A stretch of 64,000 nt of DNA from JABCYV01 sp963696025 (GTDB lineage: Bacteria; Acidobacteriota; Terriglobia; Terriglobales; Acidobacteriaceae): positions 186,001 through 250,000 of the forward strand of contig CAVOII010000009.1 of assembly GCA_963696025.1 (NCBI GenBank), given 5' to 3'. Below, one piece after another: positions 34,792 to 44,098 of the stretch (positions are counted from its first letter, which is position 1; every line of letters starts with the position of its first letter). The notes under the pieces were generated by a model. That model worked only from the letters and a program-made list of their open reading frames with translations. It was not told where the DNA came from and did no database searches. Made by a program: the position numbers and the translations under genes.

Positions 34792-35131
34792 CGGAGTTCA
34801 CGCCCTCGTCTACGCCAAAGACGCGGAAAAGGTCCGAGCTTTCTTTAGAGATGTGCTGGGCTTCCCTGCAGTCGATGCGGGGCATGGATGGCTCATTTTT
34901 GCTTTGCCTCCAGCCGAACTCGGGATCCATCCGGCGGATGGCGAAGTTCGTCACGAAATTTACCTGATGTGCGATGACGTGAAAGCTACAACCGCCGAAC
35001 TCAAGAAAAAGGGCGTAAAGTGCGGCCCGATCAAAGACCAAGGTTTCGGACTGGTGACGTCGTTGACCATTCCCGGTGGCGGGACCATGGGACTCTATCA
35101 ACCCAAACATCCCACTGCGCTGAAACGGTAA
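34784..35131 (+). CDS. Glyoxalase/bleomycin-resistance (VOC) family protein
   Basis: 115 aa with the VOC beta-alpha-beta-beta-beta pattern: VHALVYAKDAEKVRAFFRDVLGF, WLIFALPPAELGIHPAD, EIYLMCDDVKATTAELKKKGV and SLTIPGGGTMGLYQPKHP. The ATG at 34784 overlaps the end of the peroxiredoxin gene, so the pair is translationally coupled. It could be a metal-binding lyase or dioxygenase; the specific reaction is not readable. Confidence 0.82.
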   Translation: MINGVHALVYAKDAEKVRAFFRDVLGFPAVDAGHGWLIFALPPAELGIHPADGEVRHEIYLMCDDVKATTAELKKKGVKCGPIKDQGFGLVTSLTIPGGGTMGLYQPKHPTALKR

Positions 35132-35397
35132 ACCCAGCCTGGAGCAGGGTTTCCGGGCCGATGGATTCTTGTTCTGAAAACAGAACAAAATTCAAATTGT
35201 TGAAACTCTCTGCTGGCTTCCGGTGTAAAAGGGCCGGGTGTCAGCGGGGCTTTTCGATTCTGCCCTGACCCCCTCAGGCGGTTCGAAGGGTCCCGCGCTT
35301 TTCTCCCCAGCCTTCGTTTGTTCCCAGCCTTCGTTTGTTCTGACGCCGAGTTTGTTCCGAGGAAGTCTGCCGATACCATAAGTGCGGGCATCCGAGC

Positions 35398-35910
35398 ATG
35401 CGGCGAGTGTTCGCAATTCTGGGATCGATATTCTTCCTGCTGATCGCACCGGGAACGGTAGCGGGCGTGATTCCCTGGGAGATCTCGCGCTGGCGGATGC
35501 AATCTCCATTGCTGGGTCTACCTTTGCTTCGGGTGGTTGGGGTGCTGTTCATTGCGGTGGGCATCCCCATGCTGCTTGATTCATTTGCCAGGTTCGCGTT
35601 GCAGGGGCTCGGAACTCCGGCGCCGGTGTTTCCCACCAAGCATCTCGTTGTGACCGGACTCTATCGCTACGTGCGCAATCCCATGTACGTCGGAGTGGTG
35701 GGAGTGGTCCTGGGACAGGGGTTGCGGTTTGGCGAGCCGCGGATCCTCGGCTACGGAGCTTTGCTCTGGTTGATCTCTCACCTCTTTGTGATTGGCTATG
35801 AAGAGCCCAAATTGCGCGGGAGTTTTGCCTCTAAATATGACGCGTACCGCGCCAGTGTTCCGCGTTGGATTCCGCGGTTGAGTGCGTGGCGCGGTGAGGT
35901 CGAAGGATGA
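35398..35910 (+). CDS. Isoprenylcysteine/phospholipid methyltransferase-family membrane protein
   Basis: A 170-aa integral membrane protein with about four helices. It has the ICMT/PEMT signature GLYRYVRNPMYVG and the C-terminal YEEPKLRGSFASKYDAYRASVPRWIPR. The family methylates lipid or isoprenoid-type substrates with SAM. It is separated from upstream genes by 266 bp. Confidence 0.82.
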   Translation: MRRVFAILGSIFFLLIAPGTVAGVIPWEISRWRMQSPLLGLPLLRVVGVLFIAVGIPMLLDSFARFALQGLGTPAPVFPTKHLVVTGLYRYVRNPMYVGVVGVVLGQGLRFGEPRILGYGALLWLISHLFVIGYEEPKLRGSFASKYDAYRASVPRWIPRLSAWRGEVEG

Positions 35911-35943
35911 GCGTTATAATTCGCGTGAAGTGGAGGGAACTGT

Positions 35944-36360
35944 ATGCGGACTCCCTATCTCCTCGTGATTTTCCTCTTGAGCTTGAGTTTGATGGGCGTT
36001 GCGTCGGCCGGAGACCAGGCTGAACAAACCTCGTCCGCGCCCTCGGCCCAAGCTGATTCTTTGCAACCGCGGTTAAGCGAAACGATCCCCGACGTGGCCA
36101 GCCTCTCACACGATAGTGGATATGACCTGATTCATCCTGACGAGATCCATCCGAATTTCAGCGACCCGGATCGGGTTCGTCCTTATCGCTACTCACGACG
36201 TATGAGTGATGGAGACTCGCTCTGCTATGCCATGCGTAGCTACTTCATGGCACGGGAAGCGCGGGATTCTGATGTTACTGCGCCGGCAGGTTATTCGACT
36301 TGTCAGAAAGCCTCAAGGTTTGGGGTGAAGGATGCGATCGAGCCTCCAGCTTTCCGCTGA
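35944..36360 (+). CDS. Small secreted protein, function unknown
   Basis: 138 aa with a clear signal peptide (LLVIFLLSLSLMGVASAG, residues 6-23). The mature chain is polar and contains RVRPYRYSRRMSDGDSLCYAMRSYFMAREARDSD and two cysteines. It starts 33 bp after the methyltransferase gene, with GGAGGG upstream of the ATG, so it may be co-transcribed. Confidence 0.65.
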   Translation: MRTPYLLVIFLLSLSLMGVASAGDQAEQTSSAPSAQADSLQPRLSETIPDVASLSHDSGYDLIHPDEIHPNFSDPDRVRPYRYSRRMSDGDSLCYAMRSYFMAREARDSDVTAPAGYSTCQKASRFGVKDAIEPPAFR

Positions 36361-36387
36361 TGCGAGATTCGAATCAGTCCGGACCAC

Positions 36388-37326
36388 TCACAACTTGAGA
36401 TTCCAGGTCTCGGCCACCAAGTCACGACTCCAACTGTGATGCGGTTTCTTTCCTACTAATCGGAAGCCGGCTTGCTGGTAGATGCGCCGGGCGGCGGGCA
36501 GATCGCTTTGTGTCCACAACGTCACCTTTTTGTATCCAGCGTGGCGAGCGAAGCGGATACACTCCGCTACCAGGCGCTTGCCGATGCCCAATCCGCGCGC
36601 GGCTGGCTCGACCAGCAGCAGGCGCAGCTTGGCGACGGTCTTCGATTTTTTGACCAGGAAGACTGAGCCGACGATCTCGCCGTCTTTCTCGGCGATCCAG
36701 CAGCGCTCACGTTTGGGATCGAAATGCAGAATGAACCCGCTAACGATGTCCGCGATCAGCGCCTCGAAGTGTTCGTCGTATCCGTACTCCTGCGAGTAAA
36801 GCACACCGTGACGATGCACGACCCAGCCCATATCGCCGGGTTGGTGCGGGCGGAGAAGATAAGGAGATTTTTCAGGTTCGGGCGCGGGGCCAAGCAGTGA
36901 CTCGATGGAATGCATGGCGGCGACAAGGCGTTTTTGATCGCCCTCAGAGAGCCGGCGTAGCATGGTTGTAACTTCTTCATTGGAGCGCGCCTCCAGCGGG
37001 GTGAAGGTCTTCTGTCCCTGGCGGGTGAGGGAAAGAAGGCTTAGCCGGCCGTCAGTTTTCGATGGCGCCTTGCCAATCAGGCGACGCTTTTCGAAGTTGC
37101 TCAGGATACGGCTCAGATAGCCAGGATCAAGATCCAGTTCTTTGCAGAGGTGGGAGGCGGTGGCTTTCTCGCGATGGGCAACTTCGTAGAGGACACGTAC
37201 TTCGGTCAGAGAAAAAGCACTCTTGAGCAGACCCTCGCGCAGCACTCCAATCTGTTTGGTGTAGAAACGGTTGAAGCGGCGGATGGCTTGGACGCGGGGG
37301 TTGAGATCGGGTGAGAGCATGAGCAA
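36388..37326 (-). CDS. MarR-type regulator fused to GNAT acetyltransferase
   Basis: 312 aa. Residues ~1-145 form a MarR winged helix (FNRFYTKQIGVL, SAFSLTEVRVLYEV, KELDLDPGYLSRILSNFEKRRLI). Residues ~155-312 are a GNAT domain with the acetyl-CoA loop VEPAARGLGIGKRLVAECIRFAR. The fusion is a known architecture; the acetylated substrate is unknown. An inverted repeat lies 38 bp upstream of the start. Confidence 0.88.
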   Translation of the reverse strand: MLMLSPDLNPRVQAIRRFNRFYTKQIGVLREGLLKSAFSLTEVRVLYEVAHREKATASHLCKELDLDPGYLSRILSNFEKRRLIGKAPSKTDGRLSLLSLTRQGQKTFTPLEARSNEEVTTMLRRLSEGDQKRLVAAMHSIESLLGPAPEPEKSPYLLRPHQPGDMGWVVHRHGVLYSQEYGYDEHFEALIADIVSGFILHFDPKRERCWIAEKDGEIVGSVFLVKKSKTVAKLRLLLVEPAARGLGIGKRLVAECIRFARHAGYKKVTLWTQSDLPAARRIYQQAGFRLVGKKPHHSWSRDLVAETWNLKL

Positions 37327-37363
37327 GCTCCGGCGCTTACGTTAATTGATTTTAGCAAATAAT

Positions 37364-37382
37364 TAGTTGCTCAGGTCAACTA
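37364..37382. promoter_or_regulatory. Candidate MarR operator
   Basis: TAGTTG (37364-37369) and CAACTA (37377-37382) form an inverted repeat with a 7-bp spacer in an AT-rich promoter region directly upstream of the MarR-GNAT gene. This suggests autoregulation. Confidence 0.5.
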
Positions 37383-37602
37383 TATGATCGACGAACAACT
37401 GGGCTGGGATAGTTCCCGCCTCAGAAGTTAGATTTAATGGAGTTCGACAAACTCAACTAACGAAAATCGCTATGACGTTTATTGCGGGAACTTACTCCTG
37501 GCCCGAGGTCGACATCCAAGTCGCACAAAGGAATGACACCAACGTAATGACGTTGCAATGTGATTTGCGCCCTAAAATTGTGATGGCATTCAGGAGATCC
37601 CA

Positions 37603-40026
37603 TTGCCGACAGTCTGTTCTTGTCTTTTTCGCCGGCTCGCGCTTTTCGTCGTATTAGTCGGTTGCATATCATCTGCTGATTCTGAAGTTCCCGCAAGACC
37701 CCTGAGCGAGGGTGATGTGCTTGCGCTGCTAGCAGGGGGTGCGCTCAAGGAGAACATCATCAACGAGATCAAAGTACGGGGGTCGGCGTTTCACCCCAGT
37801 AACCAATACAGTATGCAATTGGAGACCGCGGGCGCCGATGCCGCGGTGCTCGCGACTCTGAAAAACGCAAAAATCACTACTTCTGCACAATCCGCCGAAG
37901 ACAAACACCATATTGAGTTCCTAGAGCATCTCACGCAAGCAGCAGGCCTAATGCGAAACAAGCGGTATAACGATGCAGTCCGAGAACTAAATGCGTCGCT
38001 CGCAGCCAGCCCAGAAAGTGCAGCAGTTGGTTTTGTCATGGGCAACCTTCTTCTCCAGCGAGAGCAATGGGCAGCCGCAGTTTCCGTGTACAACGAAGTG
38101 CTGAGCCGAGACCCCGATTTTCCTGAAGTGCATACCAAGCTGGCTTTCAGCCTCTATAAGCTTGGGGACGAGGAGCAGGCAATCAGTGAAGCCAAAGCCG
38201 CCTTGAGACGAACTCCTGAAAATGCCGAAGCCCATAAGAATATGGGCCTGGCGTGGGAGGTCGAGCGCAAGTACGACGCGGCCTTATCAGAGTATCGGGA
38301 AGCTTTGCGGATCAAACCAGACTACGCGTTTGTCCACTATGACATGGGGATTCTTTACGATGACAATCGAGACTTCGAAAATGCGGTCGGAGAGTACAAG
38401 AAGGCGATCGCTCTGGAGTCTGGAGATGCGAGGTTCCACAATAATCTAGGATTCGCATTCAGACACAAGGGCGATGTGGACGGCGCCATCCGCGAATATC
38501 GCGAAGCCAAACGGCTGGATCCAAGCTTCCTAAGCGCACGCAATAGCCTGGCCAGCGCCCTTGCGGACAGAGACGTCGCTGCAGCTATTCTGGAATTCCG
38601 GGAACTGGTGGCGTTCGCTCCAGATTTTGAAGTGTGCCACGTTTGCTTCGGAAGCGCACTATACAACAAAGGCGATCTGCCCGAAGCTGCTGAACAGTAT
38701 CGACAAGCTTTGAAGCTCGACCCCTCCGATCCCGACGCCCATGGGGGCTTAGGATTGGTTTTCGAGAAACAGGAAAAATACGACGCTGCTATCGCCGAGT
38801 ATCGGATTGCCCAGCAGTTGTATCCTGACTCAGTCTTAGGGCATAAAGGGTTGGGAAGAGTCCTTCTCACGAAGAAAGACTTCGCAAATGCAGCTCGCGA
38901 GCTGAAGCGGGCGGAGGATCTCCAACCCAGCCAGTGGCAGATCCACGATCTTCTCGCGCAGGCGCTGGTCGGAAAAGGCGACTATGACGGGGCGATTGCC
39001 GAATACAAGGACGCGCTGCAGATATGGCCGCAGAGCGCCGCCACCCGGTCGAAGCTGGCTGAGTTGCTGGAGAAGAAGGGAGATTTCATCGGCGCACTCG
39101 AGCAGTATCGCCAGGCAGCGGACATCCAGCGTGACGGCTCATTGCAAGCCCAATATCAGGCAGCAGAGCAGCGCACAAAGGCCCATATCCAATCGCTAAA
39201 AACCGCGGGACATTCCGGAGAAGCCACCGAACTGGAATCGCGGCTCGCGGACATGTCCACCGTCGGCAAGAACCCTGAAGCCGAGTGGCAGGCTGCAGTT
39301 ACTGCCGGAATGAAGGCTATGAGTCCACCAGGTTTTGAGGAATCCCAAGCCTTGTTCAGAACAGCGGTATCGTTGGCGGAAAAGCTTCAGCCGCGGGATT
39401 GGCGGTTGATCCAAACCATTGGGCAACTCGGTCACATGTACCTGAATGGGCAAAAATTTCAGGAGGCAGCGGCCGAGTTTCAGCGCCAACTGGCCGTAAG
39501 CGAGGAAGTCTATGGACCGCAATCCCCGGAGAACGCGACTCCGTTGATATCTCTGGGAGACAACTCCCTATCACAGCATGACTACGTTTCCGCTGAGCGC
39601 TATTACTCGCGAGCGCTTGCACTCAACGAAGGAACTTTTGGTCTGACCAACGGGCGGGTTAAAAACAATCTGGATGAGCTCGCTGGTGTGTATATTCATC
39701 AACGAAACTTCGAAAAAGCAGAGCGCTGCTTGCAGCGGTCGCTGGCCATTGATGAAGCCTTGTACGGCCCTGACTCTGACTGGGTGCCAGGTGACGCCAC
39801 TCGACTGGGTGACATGTACAGGGACTGGGGCAAGTTCGACAAAGCCGAGCCTTACTACCGGCGGTTGCTGGCTTTTCAAGAAAAGCAGATGGGTGCTAAC
39901 AGCCGATTGCTTTGTCCGACGCTGCAAACTCTTGCCGACGTGCTTACGAACTTGGGCCGGATTGAGGAGGCGCAGCAGCTTCGCAAACGCAGCACTGCCA
40001 TACTCGTTGTTGCTGAAAACCGGTAA
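37603..40026 (+). CDS. Exported TPR-repeat protein
   Basis: 807 aa. A signal or lipoprotein-like start (RLALFVVLVGCISSADS) is followed by a helical segment with LSEGDVLALLAGGALKENIINEI. At least ten tetratricopeptide repeats follow (for example AEAHKNMGLAWEVERKYDAALSEY), with a break around residue 530 and a second TPR block of the longer NB-ARC-associated type (FGLTNGRVKNNLDELAGVY). It is probably a scaffold for protein complexes at the envelope. The start is the TTG at 37603 with AGGAG upstream. Confidence 0.85.
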   Translation: MPTVCSCLFRRLALFVVLVGCISSADSEVPARPLSEGDVLALLAGGALKENIINEIKVRGSAFHPSNQYSMQLETAGADAAVLATLKNAKITTSAQSAEDKHHIEFLEHLTQAAGLMRNKRYNDAVRELNASLAASPESAAVGFVMGNLLLQREQWAAAVSVYNEVLSRDPDFPEVHTKLAFSLYKLGDEEQAISEAKAALRRTPENAEAHKNMGLAWEVERKYDAALSEYREALRIKPDYAFVHYDMGILYDDNRDFENAVGEYKKAIALESGDARFHNNLGFAFRHKGDVDGAIREYREAKRLDPSFLSARNSLASALADRDVAAAILEFRELVAFAPDFEVCHVCFGSALYNKGDLPEAAEQYRQALKLDPSDPDAHGGLGLVFEKQEKYDAAIAEYRIAQQLYPDSVLGHKGLGRVLLTKKDFANAARELKRAEDLQPSQWQIHDLLAQALVGKGDYDGAIAEYKDALQIWPQSAATRSKLAELLEKKGDFIGALEQYRQAADIQRDGSLQAQYQAAEQRTKAHIQSLKTAGHSGEATELESRLADMSTVGKNPEAEWQAAVTAGMKAMSPPGFEESQALFRTAVSLAEKLQPRDWRLIQTIGQLGHMYLNGQKFQEAAAEFQRQLAVSEEVYGPQSPENATPLISLGDNSLSQHDYVSAERYYSRALALNEGTFGLTNGRVKNNLDELAGVYIHQRNFEKAERCLQRSLAIDEALYGPDSDWVPGDATRLGDMYRDWGKFDKAEPYYRRLLAFQEKQMGANSRLLCPTLQTLADVLTNLGRIEEAQQLRKRSTAILVVAENR

Positions 40027-40379
40027 AGTCCGTAGACAGCTCTACACGCACCCGAGCAGTTGTAGAATGCCCCGAAAGAATGGTTGGCGTAAAATCGCGG
40101 TTACACCCAAAACCCCTCAATGAGCGCTTCTATGAGAAGGTCGTAAAAGTCAAGGCCGACGTGGCGGCCATCCTTATTAGTTCTTTTCCGAGCTGCATAG
40201 ACCTCCGCTTCGTTTCGGGCACAGAACATCGTTGATCCGCTTCCAACCAATCCCACGAGACGCCAGCCACCGTTGCCATGCTTCTATCCGCACTCTGAAT
40301 GGGCCGCTTCTGGGCCCGGTGCACTTTGGGGTCCGATCTAAACCCAGGTCCATCACTACCGTGATAGACCTGGGATTGT

Positions 40380-40435
40380 TGGGGCTGCCATCTATCGCGC
40401 GATCTTAATAGACCAGCGCTCATTACGCAGTTACC
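40380..40435 (-). ncRNA. Candidate seekRNA/bridge-RNA target-binding loop of IS element 1
   Basis: On the plus strand, ATCTATCGC (40390-40398) is identical to the right flank (41935-41943). AGCGCTCATT (40415-40424) is the reverse complement of the left flank AATGAGCGCT (40119-40128). The two guides lie 16 nt apart between CTGC and GCAG. Read as a minus-strand RNA, each guide could pair with one strand of one half of the target, which is the reported geometry of IS110/IS1111 guide RNAs. A strong hairpin (40343-40374) lies just downstream. The transcript ends are unknown. Confidence 0.65.
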
Positions 40436-40588
40436 CGAACAAGGCGGTGGATGTCGTAGTCTGCCAAACCTTCTGCAAAGCCTTTGGTTCCCCTCAACTC
40501 CGGTCTGCTCTCTGATCCTGTCCTTCCTAACAAAGCGCTTGGAATCGTCCTCTCGCTTTTCGGTGTCTTCTTCTTTCTCTTGGCCGGC

Positions 40589-41839
40589 CTACGCAGCTGC
40601 CGCTTGCACTGTCGTCGCTGACCTGCCGTGGAGCAGCGGCTCATACACCTCTCCCGTCACCCAGAGCCGGTGCAGTAACACCGCCAACTTACGTGCCACT
40701 GCTACCGCCGCTCTCTTCTTCGCATTCTTCCCCCCGCGTTCGCAGAGCCGCAACCCATACCGTCGTAAGTCCGTGTCCGGTCCGAATGGCCCCAGGATAT
40801 ACTGCGCGCTCCCCACCAGTAGCCGGCGCACCATCGTGTCCCCCGCCTTACTAATTCCTAATTGCGGCTGGCTCTCCCCCGAGTCTTCCTGCTTCGGCAC
40901 TAATCCCAAATAGGGTCCCACATCCCGACTCTTCACGAATCGTTGCGGATTCTCCAAGGTCAAGACGTAGGCCAGCGATGTGATCGGCCCCACTCCTTTC
41001 ACCTGCCGCAATAACGCCGTATGCCCATACTTCTCGCTGGCTAGCTTCTCTATCTTCTCGTCATACCCCACGATGCAATCACTCAGCGCCGCTGTCATAC
41101 GCACCAAAGGCAGCAGGGCTTCGCGTATCTCGGCGGGAACGGTCTCCTCTACCTTTTGTGCGAAGCTCGGGCTGGAACACTTGGGGAGCCTTGTGCCCAT
41201 ACTCTTTACCAGTCCTCGCGTGGCGTTGATCAGCTCGGTCCGCGTCGCCACCAACGCATCGCGGGCTCGGAGCAGCACCAGGTCCTGCCGCACCTCTGGG
41301 CTTCGGTGCTGCATGGGGTGCAACGATTGCGGATCCACGCGTCCCAACCACGCCAATTTGTTTGCATCGATCCGATCATTTTTCCGCTTGCGACGTTTCG
41401 ACCCCTCCATCAACCGGGGATTAGCTACCAGCACTTCGTGCCCGTAATGGCAGATGACTTCCCGCACCCAGGCCGAGTGGGTCCCCACTTCCACCACTAC
41501 GCGCACCTCATTCAATGCTTGAAAGAATTCTGCAACGTTCTGCTTCGTCGTCCGCAATTGTCCTTCCGCCAGCGTTTCTCCCTCCAGACCCAAAATACAG
41601 TAATGGCTCCATTGGTCGCCCAGATCCACGCCCACCGTCAGACGGTCGAAATTAGGCCGAAGCGCACCTCGCGGATCTTCTCCTGCGCTGGCGGCTCCCA
41701 TTTTTCGATCCAGCTTTTCCCTCAGTTTCCCCACCAGTTCCGCCAGTACTTCCTTCGCATCCCTCTGCACCGGGCCCCGTGACTTCACCCGTTTCGATGT
41801 CGATTCACTCTTCTTTCGAGAATTGTTATGCTTCTTCAA
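40589..41839 (-). CDS. IS110-family transposase (DEDD recombinase)
   Basis: 416 aa. The N-terminal RuvC-like DEDD domain has Asp72 (VGVDLGDQW), Glu117 (VVVEVG), Asp155 and Asp158 (KNDRIDANKLA). The C-terminal Transposase_20 domain has LRQVKGVGPITSLAYVL and GISKAGDTMVRRLL, with the probable catalytic Ser. A TTG at 41839 with AAGGAG 7 nt upstream is the best start; an in-frame GTG at 41869 adds ten residues. The start region can pair with the left subterminal repeat (41917-41926), which may limit translation of readthrough mRNA. Confidence 0.85.
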   Translation of the reverse strand: MKKHNNSRKKSESTSKRVKSRGPVQRDAKEVLAELVGKLREKLDRKMGAASAGEDPRGALRPNFDRLTVGVDLGDQWSHYCILGLEGETLAEGQLRTTKQNVAEFFQALNEVRVVVEVGTHSAWVREVICHYGHEVLVANPRLMEGSKRRKRKNDRIDANKLAWLGRVDPQSLHPMQHRSPEVRQDLVLLRARDALVATRTELINATRGLVKSMGTRLPKCSSPSFAQKVEETVPAEIREALLPLVRMTAALSDCIVGYDEKIEKLASEKYGHTALLRQVKGVGPITSLAYVLTLENPQRFVKSRDVGPYLGLVPKQEDSGESQPQLGISKAGDTMVRRLLVGSAQYILGPFGPDTDLRRYGLRLCERGGKNAKKRAAVAVARKLAVLLHRLWVTGEVYEPLLHGRSATTVQAAAA

Positions 41840-42038
41840 GGTCGATCTCCTTATCCACTGTGATTGCACCGTAGAGTGCGTTGATCACCGGTAGCTTAAC
41901 GCCATCCGTGATCGGGGATCGACCTTCTCATCCTATCTATCGCCTGGTTTCAGCATTTGTGTTGTCGATGGCGGTATACTGCACCCGCGAATGGGCCGAC
42001 CTCCCGGCCCACGGCTTATTCGAGAAGGGAGTTGGATC

Positions 42039-42506
42039 ATGCCGGTCAACCAGGGCGACCTTAATCTTCTGCAGCATCCTACTTCCCGGGAACTTCTGAA
42101 ATCGAAAATACCTGCTCGTCTGGCTTATGCCTGGACAGACGGCACGCCACGAGTTATTCCCATCTGGTTCCACTGGAATGGAAGCGAGTTCATCATGGGC
42201 ACGCCGCCCAAGGCGCCGAAGCTCAAAGCTCTTGCCAAGAATCCAAAGATTGCGCTCACCATCGACGACAATACTTTTCCCCACAAGGTGCTTCTGGTCC
42301 GCGGCACAGCACGCATGGAAACAGTAAAAGGAGTCGTGCCGGAGTATGCCGTTGCGGCCGAGCGCTACTTCGGACGCGAACAAGGACAGGCGTGGGTCGC
42401 CCAGCTTGGCACTATGCTGTCAACTATGGTTCGCATCACTATCACGCCGGAGTGGGTGGGCCTGCTGGATTTTCAGACACGATTTCCCAGTGCTCTGCCT
42501 CTTTGA
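42039..42506 (+). CDS. Pyridoxamine 5'-phosphate oxidase-like flavin/F420-binding protein
   Basis: 155 aa with the split-barrel fold of the PNPOx-like family: LAYAWTDGTPRVIPIWFHWNGSEF, then KALAKNPKIALTIDD and KVLLVRGTARMETVKGVVPEYA. Such proteins bind FMN, F420 or haem; the cofactor cannot be chosen here. The ATG at 42039 with GGGAG 7 nt upstream is preferred to an earlier in-frame start. The gene lies exactly between the two IS elements. Confidence 0.78.
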   Translation: MPVNQGDLNLLQHPTSRELLKSKIPARLAYAWTDGTPRVIPIWFHWNGSEFIMGTPPKAPKLKALAKNPKIALTIDDNTFPHKVLLVRGTARMETVKGVVPEYAVAAERYFGREQGQAWVAQLGTMLSTMVRITITPEWVGLLDFQTRFPSALPL

Positions 42507-42859
42507 TCCGAGCCCGCTGAGTTCCCTCGTAGGTGGCCTAACATCGCCGTTACACTCATCCTATGAGAGAGGATGTCAAGAAAAAATACTTCTCCACTCC
42601 CCTCCGTGGGATCCCGGAATGGTGACTTGCATCCAGGCCCCCTTCTTCTTGGAGAGGATTTTGGGTTTCGCACTTTGGATCGCCGTGTAGTCCAGCGGCG
42701 ATTGCTAACTCCAGTCGATGATCTCGAAGAAATGGTTTCATGGAGCAGTGGTGCTTAACGCCGATCAGTTGCGATGCTGCGCAAGCCAACCGTTGGCTTA
42801 AGTGCCAACCATCATCCTATGGGAGGCTCGAGGCCTATGGCTTTTTTGGGTTATCCGAG

Positions 42860-43016
42860 GGGGCATAGGATTGACCCGGAGACTGGGTGCTGATTTGAGC
42901 ACCCGGAACGCCTAATGAGTGCATGGATACTCTCCCTCGAACCCGAGCATCGCCAGAACCGATGGGTCACCACCGAAGCGTGAAACCTGGGAGACCACCT
43001 GAGTTCTGTGCAACGC
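42860..43016 (-). ncRNA. Candidate guide RNA region of IS element 2
   Basis: The 3' non-coding part of the element contains a GGGTGCT-GATTT-G-AGCACCC hairpin (~42885-42903). Two short guide-like stretches have the same order and orientation relative to the flanks as in element 1. The matches are 6-7 nt (longer if G-U pairs are allowed), so the call rests mainly on position. Confidence 0.35.
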
Positions 43017-44087
43017 TCAAGCTGCTTGCGGCTTCAGTTGTTCCGCGTCGAAACGTCCCTCCTTCTTCCAGAGTGTCAAAGCCATGGCCGCGATCTTTCG
43101 GGCTAAGGTCAGACGCGCCATCTCGGGCTTCATGCCCTTAGCCAGCAAAGCCATATAGAAGTCGCGCAACGGTCCTACACCACAGCTGGCTCGGGTCGCG
43201 GCTCCCTTGAAGATCTCTTTCATTTCGTGGTTGTGATTCTGATTGAGACCACGAATCTGTTGCGGTTTTTTCATACGTTGCAGTTGTCCGTGCACGTAGC
43301 GATATTGCGCACTGTCGCGGGTCTCAATGCCCAGCCCACTATAGGTCCAGAGCTGCCGTTTGCTCCGGAACCGGTGCGGCGTCTGCATCAACGCGATCAA
43401 GCGGGCGGCTCGGATCGGACCGATGCAGGGAATCTGACGTAGTAGTTTCGCAGCTTTGTGTTTCCGGCTCTCCGCCAATAACTCAGGGCGCAGGGTTCGT
43501 CGCAATCCCTGCAATCCATCCAACTGTTGATAGAGTAGCTCGGCACGCCGGCGCACGCCCGCGTGTTCAATCTTGTGTAACCATTCCTCGCGGTAACGCG
43601 GAGCATAGACCTGGGTACCCGCACAAGGAATGCTCCAGCCGCGATACAGAGCTTTGATTCGGTTCATCACTCGATTCAGATCTTGGCTGATGGTCTGATA
43701 ACTGCGCCCCAGCTCGCGCAGCGTCCGCAGTCCATGTTCTCCGTGATAGACCGGTCGCAGCATTCCCGTACGCAACAAGTCGGCCAGCTTGCGCGCATCC
43801 ACCTTGTCGCTCTTGTTGCCTTCCTTCATTAAGGCATTGCGCCGCGGATCGCAGGCCAGCACTCGCGCCACCTGGGGCTGCAACAGATCGTAGAGCCAAG
43901 CCGCCCAGGTCCCTTCTTCCCAGGTCCCATGCAACTCGCCCCGCAGACCGTGGATAAACTGCAGCATGCTACTGGCTTTGGTTTCGACGATCGATTCCAT
44001 CACCAACTGGCCACTGCCATTGAGGACGGCAATCACAATGGCTTCCTTGTGCACGTCCATACCCATATACTTGATGTCGCGACTCAT
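43017..44087 (-). CDS. IS110-family transposase, divergent subgroup
   Basis: 356 aa. The N-terminal DEDD domain has Asp11 (GMDVHKEAIVIAVL), Glu58 (EEGTWAAWLYDLL), Asp94 and Asp97 (KSDKVDARKLADLLR). The C-terminal Transposase_20-like region has LRQIPCIGPIRAARLIALM and then IRGLNQNHNHEMKEIFKGAA. The usual Ser-Lys-x-Gly active-site block is not obvious, marking a distinct subgroup. AAGGAGG precedes the ATG and touches a 13-bp hairpin. Confidence 0.88.
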   Translation of the reverse strand: MSRDIKYMGMDVHKEAIVIAVLNGSGQLVMESIVETKASSMLQFIHGLRGELHGTWEEGTWAAWLYDLLQPQVARVLACDPRRNALMKEGNKSDKVDARKLADLLRTGMLRPVYHGEHGLRTLRELGRSYQTISQDLNRVMNRIKALYRGWSIPCAGTQVYAPRYREEWLHKIEHAGVRRRAELLYQQLDGLQGLRRTLRPELLAESRKHKAAKLLRQIPCIGPIRAARLIALMQTPHRFRSKRQLWTYSGLGIETRDSAQYRYVHGQLQRMKKPQQIRGLNQNHNHEMKEIFKGAATRASCGVGPLRDFYMALLAKGMKPEMARLTLARKIAAMALTLWKKEGRFDAEQLKPQAA

Positions 44088-44098
44088 GCAGTTGCCTC

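Larger units (their letters stand above)
40129..41934 (-). mobile_element. IS110-superfamily element 1 (IS1111-type architecture)
   Basis: Perfect 12-bp subterminal inverted repeats, ATGAGAAGGTCG at 40132-40143 and CGACCTTCTCAT at 41920-41931, enclose one minus-strand transposase. Its non-coding 3' side is long (~445 bp) and its 5' side short (~80 bp), as in the IS1111 group. There is no target duplication, as expected. The ends are placed a few bases outside the repeats and are approximate. Two stretches in the 3' non-coding part match the two flanks. Confidence 0.82.
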
